This document shows, piece by piece, positions 1 through 12,237 of a stretch of DNA of 64,000 nt. Every line of letters begins with the position of its first letter. Within the stretch, counting starts at the first letter, position 1. Below the pieces are notes generated by a model, which did no database searches, was not told the origin of the DNA, and saw only the letters and a program-made list of their open reading frames with translations. A program made the translations under genes and the position numbers. Source of the stretch: Salvelinus alpinus (lineage: Eukaryota > Chordata > Actinopteri > Salmoniformes > Salmonidae); the NCBI RefSeq assembly GCF_045679555.1, contig NC_092120.1, positions 8,199,805 through 8,263,804 on the forward strand. The letters run 5' to 3'.

Positions 1-797
1 AATGATATCATAACCGCCATCGATAAAATATAGTACTGTGCAGACGTCTTCATCGACCTGGCCAAGGCTTTCGCCTGGTTCACAAACTACTTCTCAGATA
101 GAGTTCAGTGTGTCAAATCGGAGGGCCTGTTGTCCCGACCTCTGGCAGTCTCTATAGAGGTGCCACAGGGTTCAATTCTCGGGCCGACTCTTTTCTCTGT
201 ATATATCAATGATGTCGCTCTTGCTGCGGGTGATTCTTTGATCCACCTCTACGCAGACGACACCATTTTGTATAAATCTGGCCCTTCTTTGGACACTGTG
301 TTAACAAACCTCCAAATGAGCTTCAATGCCATACAACACTCCTTCCGTGGCCTCCAACTGCTTTTAAATGCTAGTAAAACGAAATGCATGCTCTTTAACC
401 GATTGTTGCCCGCACCCGGCCGCCTATCTAGCATCACTACTCTGGACGGTGCTGACTTAGAATATGTGGACAACTACAAATACCTAGGCGTCTGGCTAGA
501 CTGTAAACTCTCATTCCAGACTCACATTAAGCATCTCCAATCCAAAGTTAAATCTAGAATCAGCTTCCTATTTCGCAACAAAGCCTCCTTCACTCATGCT
601 GCCAAACTTACCCTTGTAAAATGGACTATCCTACCGATTCTTGACTTTGGCGATGTCATTTACAAAATAGCCTCCAACACTCTACTCAGCAAATTGGATG
701 CAGTCTATCATGGTGCCATCCGTTTTGTCACCAAAGCCCCATATACTACCCACCACTGCGACCTGTATGCTCTCGTTGGCTGGTCCTCGCTACATAG
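1..797 (+). mobile_element. L2-like LINE fragment, reverse transcriptase region
   Basis: An open frame at 130-822 reads as non-LTR reverse transcriptase, with [10 protein letters not shown]-like (here [10 protein letters not shown]), the YADD catalytic motif near 250, and the later [10 protein letters not shown] block. The sequence is a close copy of 16963-17815. Compared with that copy it has lost about 70 bases around 71, which removes the aspartate of the first catalytic motif (KAFD), and an in-frame stop occurs near 31. It begins outside the window and is cut short on the right by a Tc1 end. It is a dead copy. The clade (L2/RSg-1-like) is assigned from memory of fish LINE proteins. Confidence 0.85.
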
Positions 798-799
798 AC

Positions 800-993
800 C
801 AAATACTTATTTTCCACCATAATTTGCAAATAAATTCATAAAAAATCCTACAATGTGATTTTCTGGATTTTTTTTTCTCATTTTGTCTGTCATAGTTGAA
901 GTGTACCTATGATGAAAATTACAGGCCTCTCATCTTTTTAAGTGGGAGAACTTGCACAATTGGTGGCTGACTAAATACTTTTTTGCCCCACTG
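800..993. mobile_element. Tc1-like transposon, terminal fragment
   Basis: The last bases read as a terminal inverted repeat, CAGTGGGGCAAAAAAGTA on the minus strand ending at 993, followed by TA at 994-995. I recognise the preceding 190 bases as the subterminal part of a common salmonid Tc1 family. No transposase remains. The left side abuts the broken LINE, so this is either a truncated copy or an insertion that lost its other end. Confidence 0.75.
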
Positions 994-1164
994 TATTCCC
1001 CCCTCTCTATTTCCGCCCCCTTTCTCTCTCTCTCCCTCCCCTGGGGGTGTGGTGGGGGATGTGAGACTGTGCTGATGGGATACTGCTCTTCGCATGGTAA
1101 AGAGAGAGAGTGCGTGTCTACATTGTCCAGTGGGATAATTTGGAGCAACGCACATGCCTCTTCA

Positions 1165-1365
1165 CCTCACCACACAACCACACAACCATATAGGTCTCTG
1201 CTGTACACAACCACTACACAACTTCTACACAACCACTACACAATCACTACACAACCATAATGGTCTCTGCTGTACACAACCACTATGCAACCATAGGTTT
1301 CTGCTGTCCTAAATCCCTATACAACCATTACACAACCACTACAACCACAGGCTTCTGCTGTACAG
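1165..1365. repeat. Degenerate tandem repeat rich in ACACAACCACT
   Basis: Short units of 11-12 bases (ACACAACCACT and variants) sit inside a longer unit of about 70 bases that recurs three times with the tail GGTCTCTGCTGTACA. It is non-coding and diverged. Confidence 0.6.
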
Positions 1366-1607
1366 CAAGGTTCCTGGAGCTGTGAGCTCATGCCCTCTGA
1401 GGACTTCATTACCCACAATGCAGCTAATGCTGCTCTCTGCCTCTATGAGATGAATGAACTGGGCTGGGGAAATCAATGACATTGCTAAGCTAAAATGGTG
1501 AATGAAAAGAAAGCCAATTCTTGGTCAAACCTCTTCCTAAGCCCTCCACCCCCCACCCCTCCCCCTCTTTACCTACCACACAAACACACGCGCACACACG
1601 TACACAT

Positions 1608-1608
<1 letters not shown>

Positions 1609-1645
<37 letters not shown>
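1609..1645. repeat. (CA)n microsatellite
   Basis: About 18 CA dinucleotides without interruption, preceded by an interrupted CA/CG tract from 1580. Confidence 0.9.
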
Positions 1646-1647
<2 letters not shown>

Positions 1648-2804
1648 TGTGAGGAAGCACAGGGTTTTGCCAGCATGCTTTTTCCTCACATTGAGTTGTA
1701 ACTCTGACATTACTGACCCATAGAATTCTCAGGACCTGTGTGTTGATGAGACATATTCCTAGTAACATGAGGAGTATGTAGAGAATCAAGAGCAAGAGAG
1801 GTAAAAGGTTGAGTCATGCAGGATGTCTAGGCTAGTCTTAGAAGACTATCATTATGGTCAACATACTGGCATTCATTAATCATTAACAACTCTGGACAGA
1901 CAGGGTACATGGACCCTGCCATGCAAGTCCCTCTGGAGTAAAATACAGTACATATAGAGGGGGTGGGGACCGGGGCATCCTCTATTGCCCTGCTCTTTAG
2001 ACAAGATAGAGCAGGGGGTGTAGAACCCGGACAGGGCCACGGTGGTAGACGTCTTAGACCCAGAATAGCACTATCTCGGTGGGAGTCCCTCACACGAGGC
2101 AGCTGCTGTAATTAGGGCTGTCAGTGGAGGCCCCTGGTGAGCACTGGGACACGGATAATGAGTCAGCCTACAAGACGAGGACCGGAGGAGGGGGGAGTGG
2201 CTGCAGAGACAGGGTCTCCTCCGCCGTGGGGCACCATGGGGCACCAGGTCACTCTCTGGAAGAAGTGGACCTCCAGGTCTCGTCTGGGCCTTGTGGGTTA
2301 ACCCAACTAGGACTGCTGATCCTGGGCTGCGGATCTGTGGATCCTCCCTGTGGCCCTGGGTCTCTGCATCCCAGGGTGTTTGGGTGAGGAGGGGTCCCGG
2401 ATCTGTCATTACTGTAACAGTCAGAGGTTCAGTGAAGCATGGGGAGCTGACCGGCTGCTGCAGCAGGCATACAGCTACCTGGCTACAGTCTGTTTGAAGT
2501 GCCAGTGGACCTGGAGTGATGGATGCTTGGTTAATTGGAGTAGTATGCACTGCTTTTAATCATTCCATATTGCATCACATCACCTAGTATTGGTGCTGTT
2601 CGTTAACTAAACTCACAGTACATGTATGGATGTTTCTCTGAACAAATCAGAGCTCTAGAACACCTTATGGCTGCTATAGAGACTACATCTGATTGGAAAC
2701 AAAAAGTGGAATAAGTTGAGCTACTGTATATTGTAAGGATAGGAGGCTAGTATGGGGAAACAACCAATCCATATCAGAGGGACATAAAATTGACTAAGCA
2801 CTAG

Positions 2805-2955
2805 AACCCTCAAACTCAAATCTGGACTTCAAAGCCAGTTCCACTCCAAAAATAATTTAGAACTGAGACAACAGGTGGGTGCAATTAATGATCAGGTAGA
2901 ACAGAAAACCAGCAGGCTCTGGACCTCGTGGGGTCAGAGGTGAATACCCCGTCAC
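2805..2955. repeat. Dispersed salmonid repeat fragment
   Basis: The stretch from CCTCAAACTCAAATCTGGAC through CAGGTGGGTGCAATTAAT to CTCTGGACCTCGTGGGGT matches, from memory, a short dispersed repeat common in salmonid sequence. Class unknown. No coding potential. Confidence 0.45.
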
Positions 2956-3300
2956 TTTAACTTGAACATTTGATTGGCTATTTAGTGTAACTGGTACATT
3001 ATCTAATAATATCAAATTATGTAAGTGGCTGATTCTCTAAATTAATTTGAACACTGTTGGGATTTATAGCAGTTGTGATATGTAGTAATATATAGACAGA
3101 TGAGGAACAACACACACATGCTAGTATGTAGAATTGGGAAAGACTGAATAATGACATGGGAGTCCGCAGTAGCAGCAGCAGTACTCTCCCTGCATTCCTC
3201 TGAATTGTCTGCCATTGTCTTGGTACCAGGGACAGGGACTTGGCAAACCCTACACATCTGGAGGCTTCTCTCTCTTTCTCTTTCTCCCTGTCTCTCCCTG

Positions 3301-3739
3301 TCAATTCAATTCAAGGGGCTTTATTGGCATGGGAAACATGTGTTAACATTGCCAAAGCAAGTGAGGTAGATAATATACAAAAGTGAAATAAACAATAAAA
3401 ATTAACAGTAAACATTACACATACAGAAGTTTCAAAACAATAAAGACATTACAAATGTCATATTATATATATACAGTGTTGTAACAATGTACAAATGGTT
3501 AAAGCACACAAGTTAAAATAAATAAACATAGATATGGGTTGTATTTACAATGGTGTTTGTTCTTCACTGGTTGCCCTTTTCTTGTGGCAACAGGTCACAA
3601 ATCTTGCTGCTGTGATGGCACACTGTGGAATTTCACCCAGTAGATATGGGAGTTTATCAAAATTGGATTTGTTTTCGAATTCTTTGTGGATCTGTGTAAT
3701 CTGAGGGAAATATGTCTCTCTAATATGGTCATACATTGG
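3301..3739 (-). mobile_element. LINE-like 3' end, inserted into a pyrimidine tandem array
   Basis: On the minus strand the element ends in a TTGAATTGAATTGA tail, as tailed retroelements do. I recognise the body (GGGGCTTTATTGGCATGGGA onward on the plus strand) as a very abundant fish repeat. The bases to its left (3268-3300) and right (from about 3765) are the same pyrimidine-rich unit, so it appears to have landed inside an existing array. Class is inferred from the tail only. Confidence 0.55.
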
Positions 3740-4480
3740 CCCTGTCTCTCTCTCTATGTCTATCTCTCTCTCTTTCTCTTTCTCCCTGTCTCTCCCTGTC
3801 TCTCTCTCTCTCTGTCTATCTCTCTCTTTCTCTTTCTCCCTGTCTCTCTGTCTATCTCTCTCTTTCTCTTTCTCCCTGTCTCTCCCTGTCTCTCTCTCTC
3901 TCTGTCTATCTCTCTCTTTCTCTTTCTCCCTGTCTCTCCCTGTCTCTCTCTCTCTCTGTCTATCTCTCTCTCTTTCTCTTTCTCCCTGTCTCTCCCTGTC
4001 TCTCTCTCTCTGTCTATCTATCTCTTTCTCTTTCTCCCTGTCTCTCCCTGTCTCTCTCTCTCTATCTCTCTCTCTTTCTCTTTCTCTCTGTCTCTCCCTG
4101 TCTCTCTCTCTCTCTCTCTGTCTATATCTCTCTCTTTCTCTTTCTCCCTGTCTCTCCATGTCTCTCTCTCTCTCTGTCTCTCTCTCTCTCTCTTTCTCTT
4201 TCTCCCTGTCTCTCCCTGTCTCTCTCCCTCTCTGTGTCTCTCTCTGTCGCTCTCTCTCTCTGTGTCTCTCTCTCTCTGTGTCTCTCTTTGTCGCTCTCTC
4301 TCTGTGTCTCTCTCTCTCTTTCTCTCTCTGTCTCTCTCTGTCTCTCCCTGTCTCTCTAACTCTCTCATTCTCTCCCTGTCTCTCCCTGTCTCTCTTTGTC
4401 TCTCTCTTTCTCTCCCTGTCTCTCTCTTACTCTCTCTCTCTCCCGCTCTCTCTCTCTGTCTCTTTCTGTATCTCAGGATT
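3740..4480. repeat. Pyrimidine-rich minisatellite, unit about 50 bases
   Basis: CT-rich tandem array. Its early part repeats a unit of about 50 bases built from CTCTTTCTCTTTCTCCCTGT, CTCTCCCTG and CTCTGTCTATCTCT blocks. Its later part decays to TCTCTCTGTG variants. All strand-specific open frames across it (Ser/Leu-rich on plus, Arg/Glu-rich on minus) are products of the simple sequence. Confidence 0.9.
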
Positions 4481-4505
4481 CCTTCTATTACATTACAGGT
4501 TGACT

Positions 4506-4598
4506 ATCAAATGGCACCCTATTCCTTATATAGTGCACTAGTTTTGGCCAGAGACTTATTCTATTCCCTATTCCCTATATAGTGCACTACTTGTGTCC
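4506..4598. repeat. Foldback (palindromic) MITE, partial
   Basis: Contains CAAATGGCACCCTATTCC and two copies of CCTATATAGTGCACTA. The family normally folds into one hairpin with these as arms. This copy has two left-arm-like segments in the same orientation and lacks a clear right arm. Confidence 0.65.
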
Positions 4599-4823
4599 AT
4601 AGCAAAGCTTAGGTTCCTGTCTCATGTTAGGTGATACAGGATAAAAACACACCATGTCAAATAGCCCCTAAAACCTACATTGTTTTTAACATGTGACATG
4701 TTTTTCAAACTGAGCTGCTGTAGTCTGATACAGTGTGTTCACTCTGCTGACATCACTTGTTGATAAACAGCCAAGACTATAATACTAACATGAGTAACTG
4801 CTGTGAGGGGGACATACCCTGTG

Positions 4824-4917
4824 TGCATCCCAGTTGGCACCCTTCCCTATATAGTGCACTACTTTAGATCAGAGCCCTGTGGACTATGAAGGGAATAATA
4901 GGGTGATATTTGGGACA
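4824..4917. repeat. Foldback (palindromic) MITE
   Basis: Left arm GTTGGCACCCTTCCCTATAT with TAGTGCACTACTTT, right arm GGGAATAATAGGGTGATATT then TTGGGAC. The arms are imperfect reverse complements around an AGAGCCCTGTGG centre. Confidence 0.7.
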
Positions 4918-5079
4918 CAACCCTCCTTTGTTCACCTCTGCTAATGAGAGAAGACTGGGCAACTGAGGCATTTAGAGGGAAAGAGGGGGAGGAAGGAGAG
5001 GGAGAGGTGGAGAGAAGGGAGGGAGGAAGGGGGGAGGCCACACAGGGAACATGACAGGGTGATCATACATCTGCATTTA

Positions 5080-5532
5080 GTCCCTAGCGACTGGAACGAG
5101 CTGCAAAAAACACTCAAACTGGACCGTTTTATCTCCATCTCTTCATTCAAAGACTCGATCATGGACACTCTTACTGACAGTTGTGGCTGCTTCGCGTGAT
5201 GTATTGTTGTCTCTACCTTTCTTTCCCCTTTGTGCACGATAATGTTAGTACCATGTTGTGCTGCAGCCATGTTGTGTTGCTACCATGTTGTTGTCATGTG
5301 GTGTTGTCATGTGTTGCTGCCATGCTATGTTGTTGTCTTATGTCTCTCTTTATGTAGTGGTGTGTTGTCTCTCTTGTTGTGATGTGTGTTTTGTATTATA
5401 TATTATTTTTAATTTTTAATCCCAGCTCCCATCGCAGCAAGAAGCCTTTTGCTTTTTGGTAGGTCGTCATTGTAAATAAGAATATGTTCTTAACTGACTT
5501 GCCTAGTTAAATAAAGGTTAATAAAAAATATA
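5080..5532 (+). mobile_element. L2-like LINE, 3' end only
   Basis: It begins with the same GACTGGAACGAGCTGCAAAA block found at about 18011 in the longer LINE copy. It ends in GACTTGCCTAGTTAAATAAA and an A-rich tail. It is strongly 5'-truncated, with no reverse transcriptase left. The tail is the one shared with tRNA-derived salmonid SINEs. Confidence 0.75.
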
Positions 5533-5719
5533 AAAAACCACCCCAGTCTCTGTGTGTCTGAAAATAAGGAACTTTAGAAACAGTGACTGAGTGACCATGT
5601 CGCCTGTAAGGTAGACTAGCATCCCTGCTGCACACACTCGTTAGTCTTGCTACGCTAGGCTCTGACATCACTGGCAGCCTGCATGGCTGTGAGTGACTAA
5701 AGCTGACAATCGCTTTACC

Positions 5720-5835
5720 TCCGAGAGAGAGAGAGAGAGAGACGGCAGAGAGAGGGCGAGAGAGCGTGAGAGAGAGAAGACAAGAGAAGAGAAAGAAAGG
5801 CAAAGAGAGACAGAGAGAGAGAGCGTGAGAGAGAG

Positions 5836-5878
<43 letters not shown>
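5720..5878. repeat. (GA)n microsatellite, interrupted
   Basis: Runs of GA separated by GC and CAAG interruptions; the last run (about 5839-5878) is pure. Confidence 0.9.
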
Positions 5879-5881
<3 letters not shown>

Positions 5882-6152
5882 ATACAAAAAGCCCTTAGCG
5901 ATGGGAAAAACAGCCAGGGATGATTCACACGCAGGCAGCACCTCAAACTGAGGTGGCCTGCCTTTCGTTATCTTGGTGTCTGTGAGTCATATTTACCACA
6001 GTATTGCTCCACTAGGCGACTTCCTCCCCAGTCCCCATCAGAACAAACCCAACTGTTAATATTTACCCGATGACGGAAATCATCAGCTTTGAATGCCCCT
6101 GAAAAGCCTGACACATGACGTCACAGTCTCTGAAGGTACTTCAGACAAGGTG

Positions 6153-6256
6153 TGCATCACAAATGGTACTCTATTCTCTATAGAGTGCACTACTTTTGAG
6201 CAGGGCCCATAGGGTACAGTAATGCATTATAAAGGAAATAGTGTGCCATTTGGGAC
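6153..6256. repeat. Foldback (palindromic) MITE
   Basis: Left arm CAAATGGTACTCTATTCTCT with AGTGCACTACTTTTGAGCAG, right arm GGAAATAGTGTGCCATTTGG. Same family as the copies at 4824, 42007, 42826 and 62243. Confidence 0.7.
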
Positions 6257-7463
6257 GAAGAAAAGGACGGACATCTGGAATCCAAAAGGCTCTTTGGAAA
6301 AACCTGCATGTTGACCCTTGAACCACTGTGTAGATCCACGAGGGAACTCCTCAGAACCAACCTGTGATACAATATCTCCTCATATCTATTCAAATTCCAA
6401 AGACTTAAGGAGAGGAAAGTAGATGAAAAAAATACAGCAGTCTTAATATAATCCTAAAACCACAGTAAAATACAGGACGTGTGAGACTTTTCCACAAAAA
6501 AATGAAGTAAGTTACAGTTTATGGAAACACAACTGGTTGTTTCATGAGGATAATACAATATCTGCAGGAAGTGACAAGATAGAGATAACTGTGTTCAATA
6601 TTTAGTATTACACTAAAAGCGTTGTCAAAAGCATGTCAATAATTTGGCACACAAAGCTTAGCCTATGAATAGCAATGAATGATCCATCTACACGCGCGAG
6701 CGTCAACGGCATAGGACTGTGCTGCTGCTCTATGCCTAAAAGTGGACAGCGCCGTGGTGCTGAAATGCTCAGCGACATCTGATTCTGCACACACAGGAGA
6801 GGGAATGTTTCCGTTTGCATAGCACTGATTCTGTATAGTCTGACAGATAGGCTAACGTTGAAAATCATTATACAGGATATATCTCATTATTTATTCAAAC
6901 GCCATTGTTTAATCGTTGTTGTGTAATATGTACGTGATTGAAAAGGAAGTAGTATGATTTGACGCGAAGATGGCGCCCGTTGCTAACCCAACCCAAAGCC
7001 AACAGAGTGAGAAGGCCGCTTAATAGCCTAGGATTCAAATGCATTGCTAACTGTTGAAAGACATAGGCTACGGAAGCATATTCAGTCGACTCAAAGATCC
7101 TTCTCCCTGCTCATATTATCCGAACATTCATTTGGAGAACAGACTAAATGCATAGCCAACATGCTGCCTTATTGTAAAAGCTATTTCTAGAGGCAATGAT
7201 GTTCATAAATATATCTTCTCTCCACTCAGAACGATTAGCCCATTAGAACAGGCAACATGTGCAGGACGTAGGCTACGTAACCCTGAAATGTGATCAGCTC
7301 CAGCTCGCACAACCAGTTACAACAGGGTTACCCCAACCCAGCACTCACTGCACGAGCACAGCTGACGTGACAGTTAGCGCGCGATGTCCCCACAATGACT
7401 CTCTCTCTTTCTCCACTCGCTCTCTCTCACACGTTTGAATGATAGTGAATCATAATGGCTTAC

Positions 7464-7627
7464 TTTAGCATTGACTGTTCCTTCTCATCTTCCTTTTTCT
7501 GTCGGTCCAAGACGCCCAGGATGATCTTCCTCTCATCCTCAGTGAGGTGGCTGAGGTCCGGCAGGTCGGATAGGGCTCCAGCCGGCGGGGGAGCGCCTGG
7601 GCCCTGGGGCCCGAGTGGAGCTGACAT
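7464..7627 (-). CDS. rims2: rims2-like, first coding exon (regulating synaptic membrane exocytosis 2)
   Basis: The minus strand gives ATG at 7627 and 54 codons plus two bases before a GT donor (GTAAGCC) at 7463. The peptide starts MSAPLGPQGPG, is proline-rich, then reads LPDLSHLTEDERKIILGVLD followed by RQKKEDEKEQSMLK. The LSHLTE-ERKII block is the start of the Rab3-binding helix of RIM active-zone proteins, and MSAP matches RIM2 rather than RIM1 as I remember them. RIM2 is a presynaptic scaffold that links Rab3 vesicles, Munc13 and calcium channels. Only exon 1 is present; later exons (FYVE-type zinc finger, PDZ, two C2 domains) lie off the left edge. The neighbouring dcaf13 in the same orientation matches human 8q22.3 order and supports the call. 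Salmonids have several rims2 copies, so which one is unknown. Confidence 0.85.
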
Positions 7628-8700
7628 CGCTACACACAATTGCTAAAAAAAAATAAAAAAAATTATAACATATATTTTAAAAAAGACCAACATTGAGTGA
7701 TAGAATGGATAGACTTAATTTTAATAGAAAATTGCCTAATTTCAAAATCATATGGCTTCTCTCTAATATTAGGCTGAAATATTCCATTGGCGTGGTTCTT
7801 GTATTCATAATCATAACCACTAGCATAGGCTACCCTAATGCAAGACATATCGGTTGGATTGTTCACACATATTCTCACGCATGCCGGTATATTTGGGCTT
7901 TAAGAATAAGACACAATATGTCAAAATGTTCCTTTTTACAAGGAATGCAGACATGCTTTCTATATAGCCTCAATTTCCACCCAATACACGAACCTTATCT
8001 GAATGGGATTCAGCGGTTCTGGTATAGCAGGCTGCTACAGCTCATAATAAATACAGAGAAATTAATCGGTGAGGAACACAAGACACCTATCCAACAGAAT
8101 TATCGCCTAATTCTCACACAAACTCCCCAATTCCAGTAGCCTACGAGACATACACTGGAGATGCTGGACAGAGGCCCTTTGGTTTTATAACCAAAATGTA
8201 CGGTCTTCTGGAAACAAGCATTCCAAACACAATTATCCTATTCCATTCACGGTTGGATTGTAGAGAAATATAGAATAGAGCTCTTGCCTTTTATTTTGCA
8301 ATCATGTTCCAGCCTGTCTAACCCATCGCGGTCATCCTTTACAATGGGTTTGCTCGCATTTTTAAATAAAGACGTCGCCTCTTTCCTTGTTTGTTTTTCT
8401 TTCGAGTCCTTGCCCCACACTCTTCTTTCTCGCTTTTCTCCAGGTTTATAATTCTTGGAGATTTCTTAAATGCACAAAAATGGATGCAATGAAAAAATCC
8501 TGATAGGAAGAGTAGGCGGAGCGATGGAGACGCGTAGAACAAAGCTGAGCGCGAGTGGCTTCATGAAAAAGGAAGGGGAGAGGGGCGATTGTCGACGTAT
8601 TTTCGTTGACATCAGGCATTTGCAAAACACGGACTGGAAATAATTTGCAGCTGGACCAGATTATAAAAAACATGTGCCTGTTAAGATTTTCGGAAGAAAA
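7628..8700 (-). promoter_or_regulatory. rims2 5' UTR and probable promoter side
   Basis: This single-copy-looking DNA lies immediately upstream of the rims2 start codon and carries no recognised repeat. I see no TATA box at a convincing distance, and the transcription start cannot be placed. It contains a plus-strand open frame (7693-8139) that I do not believe is a gene. Confidence 0.35.
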
Positions 8701-9108
8701 GTGATGTGAAATGTACAGCGAAAGTTCAAATCTTCATCAGCACACAATAAAACTGGCACACTAGAAATGTGCATTTCAACACCATGTCGCTGTCCAGTTT
8801 GCTGTGTGGTGCAGCAGCATATTGTTGAGCAGCACAAATTCTCTTTTGATTAGGATTGCCTCTCCAACTGGGGGTATGAATAAAGTTGTGTTATACAGCA
8901 TTCCTATTCCTAATTTGGTAACACTTTAGACTACTTTTAACCATCCAGGTACAATAATAACAAATAAATAAAAAATTTCCTAGAAAAAAGCTAGCACCAA
9001 CACAGTCCATGTCTATCATTGATTTATCAGTTGCTTCTTGTGACACTGCTTCTTAACTTTTTAGTCCCATCATGTCAAACACCTCTCTTATCCGCTCTCA
9101 CCCCATCC

Positions 9109-9350
9109 CAAGGCCCAGTCCACTCATCCCAAGGTCCAGACCTAACCCCTCACCCGAAGGCTCAGTCCTAATCCCTCATTAAGGCCCAGCCCTAAACCCT
9201 CATCTCAAGGCCCAGCCCTAACCCTTCAACTGAAGCCCCAGTCCTAACCCCTCAACTGAAGCCCCAGTCCTAACCCCTCAACCGAAGGCCCAGCCCTAAC
9301 CCCTCATCTCAAGGCCCAATCATAACCCCTCATCCGAAGGCCCAGTCCTA
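9109..9350. repeat. 26-bp minisatellite, about 9-10 copies
   Basis: Unit AAGGCCCAGTCCTAACCCCT plus CATCYS (26 bases), with point variants between copies and one 24-base copy. It lies between rims2 and dcaf13. Confidence 0.85.
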
Positions 9351-9604
9351 ACATCCCCCCTTCCCAAACCGTGCTCATGATCCAGGTTTGATAGGATTAT
9401 GAAATAAGGCATAAGCATCATAGCTAAATCCTGCCGTGATAAAGTGGATAGAACACTATACCTCATAAAGACTAAGTTCATTAGCATCAATACACCGAGC
9501 CCAACACAAGCTCATCCACTTTGAGTCAGAATGCCAAGAAATCATTAAACACCAAAACACTGATAAAAGTGTGCTGAACTTGTTACCATAGCTACTGACT
9601 TAGT

Positions 9605-9845
9605 CTTCTTTGTATCTCGGGTCGTACATAAGGCTGCAACAATGTTCTGCCATCAGTCTCTGTCTTTGGCCACAGCTTGTGCTATCCCATTAGACCCATC
9701 ACTTCAAGCTCAGTCACTACTCTCCGTCGCTAGGTAGTTTTTGGCCTGCCTCGCGTGCTCTTTCCAGTTGTTGTCCACCTGAAGGCAACTTTGGGGATCC
9801 TTTCTGGTGGTATACTTAACACTTGTCACAGCCAACGAAATCTGC
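9605..9845 (-). mobile_element. LINE ORF2 C-terminal remnant
   Basis: The minus strand reads, with stops, RIPKVAFRWTTTGKSTRGRP then KTT, followed by VTELEVMGL. This resembles the RWTP-GKRKRGRPKTTWRR tail of many metazoan LINE polyproteins. It is short and heavily mutated. Family uncertain. Confidence 0.45.
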
Positions 9846-9975
9846 ATCTATAGTAACCCCTAAACAAGATCATGCACCTTCAGTCACAATGCTAAAAAAT
9901 CATTGGTAAAAAAAATAAACCCCAAAACATTGGTAGAAGTCAGTCTAATTTTGTATTTGACGGCCTTGCAACATA

Positions 9976-11100
<1,125 letters not shown>

Positions 11101-11896
11101 TAGGTATATCAATTACAATAAAAACCTCCTTGATTACTAGAATTCAGGCACATTAAAATAACAATTCAGAAATATATTACTAAAATATGCCAAACAAAAC
11201 AAATTATGCTAATCTGAGCACCTCGGATATTAATTGTATACTTTTAAATATTTTTTGTTAATGTAATAAACAAGCGTTGAAAAGTATCGTTGCATCGATA
11301 TGAGAATCAGTGTATTTTGCCTACCAAAAAACAGTATTCATATCAGACCCAAAAATATCATACCACATCTTTATTAGCAGTGTATCAATAAATACAAAAA
11401 ACATGATCAATCTAAGGTTACTGAATCAGTAAACAATAGCTAAAGGTATGTGGTGGTGTAGCGAGGCCAAACATTTAAGATAGGTTTCTAAAATAAACGT
11501 TCTGGTGATATTTGACGGATGTTGTTCTTCTTGGTTTCTAGTCTATTCTTATTTCAATACAATAACATCCCAAAATTATTGTTCCAACAATAGCATTCAT
11601 GAAATCTTCATCTGGGGGTACAAAGTTTTACCATGACAATTGGGACACTTATGTCAACAAACTTCACAATATTGACCCATATTTCTCTTTTGTAATAAGC
11701 CTTGGAGAGGTGGAATGAGTTCTTTCAGTCTTAGATAGGGTTGTGTTCAGGAGGGTGCAGCCTTTTGAACGTTGCAGATCAGAATGTCATGAATATAACT
11801 GAAGGGATCCACAACGTTGTGTGCAGGGTTGCAAAATTCTGGTATCTTTCCCAAGTGGCCAGGTTTGTCAGAAATCCCGTTTGGAATATTCCTGGA

Positions 11897-12059
11897 ACAC
11901 AGGAGGCTGCTGAGGGGAGGACGGCTCATAATAATGGCCGGAACAGAGCAAATGGCATGACATCAAACACATGGAAACCATGTATTTGATCCCCTTCTGC
12001 TCCAGTTATTACCGTGAGCCCGTCCTCCCCAATTAAGGTGCCACCAACCTCCTGTGTCC
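11897..12059. repeat. Foldback MITE (CACAGGAGGYTG family)
   Basis: The left arm ACACAGGAGGCTGCTGAGGG with AGGACGG is mirrored by CCGTCCTCC...CCAACCTCCTGTGT on the right. The centre has ACACATGGAAACCATGTATT. It probably lies in or just after the dcaf13 3' UTR. Confidence 0.75.
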
Positions 12060-12237
12060 TGGAACCATGAGGGACCAAGCAGGAAATCCAAGTATCTGGA
12101 ATTTCTGGAAAACCAGAGGATTTTGGGAAACTTACCGACATTTTGCAACACTAGCTGTGTATGTCTGAACGTGGCCCAAGTGTGTGTAGAGGCAGAGTAG
12201 TCCTCCAGTCCGCCAACGCCACACGATCACTGGCATC

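Larger units (their letters stand above)
1..7463 (-). other. rims2: rims2 intron 1 (5' part of the intron, continues past the left edge)
   Basis: The rims2 coding exon at 7464-7627 ends with a GT donor reading leftward on the minus strand, so everything from 7463 to the window start should be intron 1. I searched for the zinc-finger exon expected next in RIM proteins and did not see it. The stretch holds only repeats, listed separately. The parts between them (about 1366-2800, 5880-6150 and 6257-7463) show no convincing exon on either strand. Intron assignment is inference from gene structure. Confidence 0.6.

Noticed and set aside
2071-2550. 159-codon minus-strand frame and three plus-strand frames in the same GC-richer patch.
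   Set aside because: Overlapping frames in all phases without domains or splice signals; typical of GC-rich non-coding DNA.
3545-4582. Long open frames rich in Ser/Leu (plus) or Arg/Glu (minus).
   Set aside because: Direct translation of a CT-rich tandem array and its complement; the same applies to the GA tract at 61174-61376.
1-7463. Search for rims2 exon 2 (zinc-finger region) on the minus strand.
   Set aside because: No frame gives the expected cysteine pattern, so it must lie beyond the window.
7693-8139. 148-codon plus-strand open frame antisense to the rims2 promoter side.
   Set aside because: No recognisable domain, ordinary composition for AT-rich DNA, and a long frame here can arise by chance.
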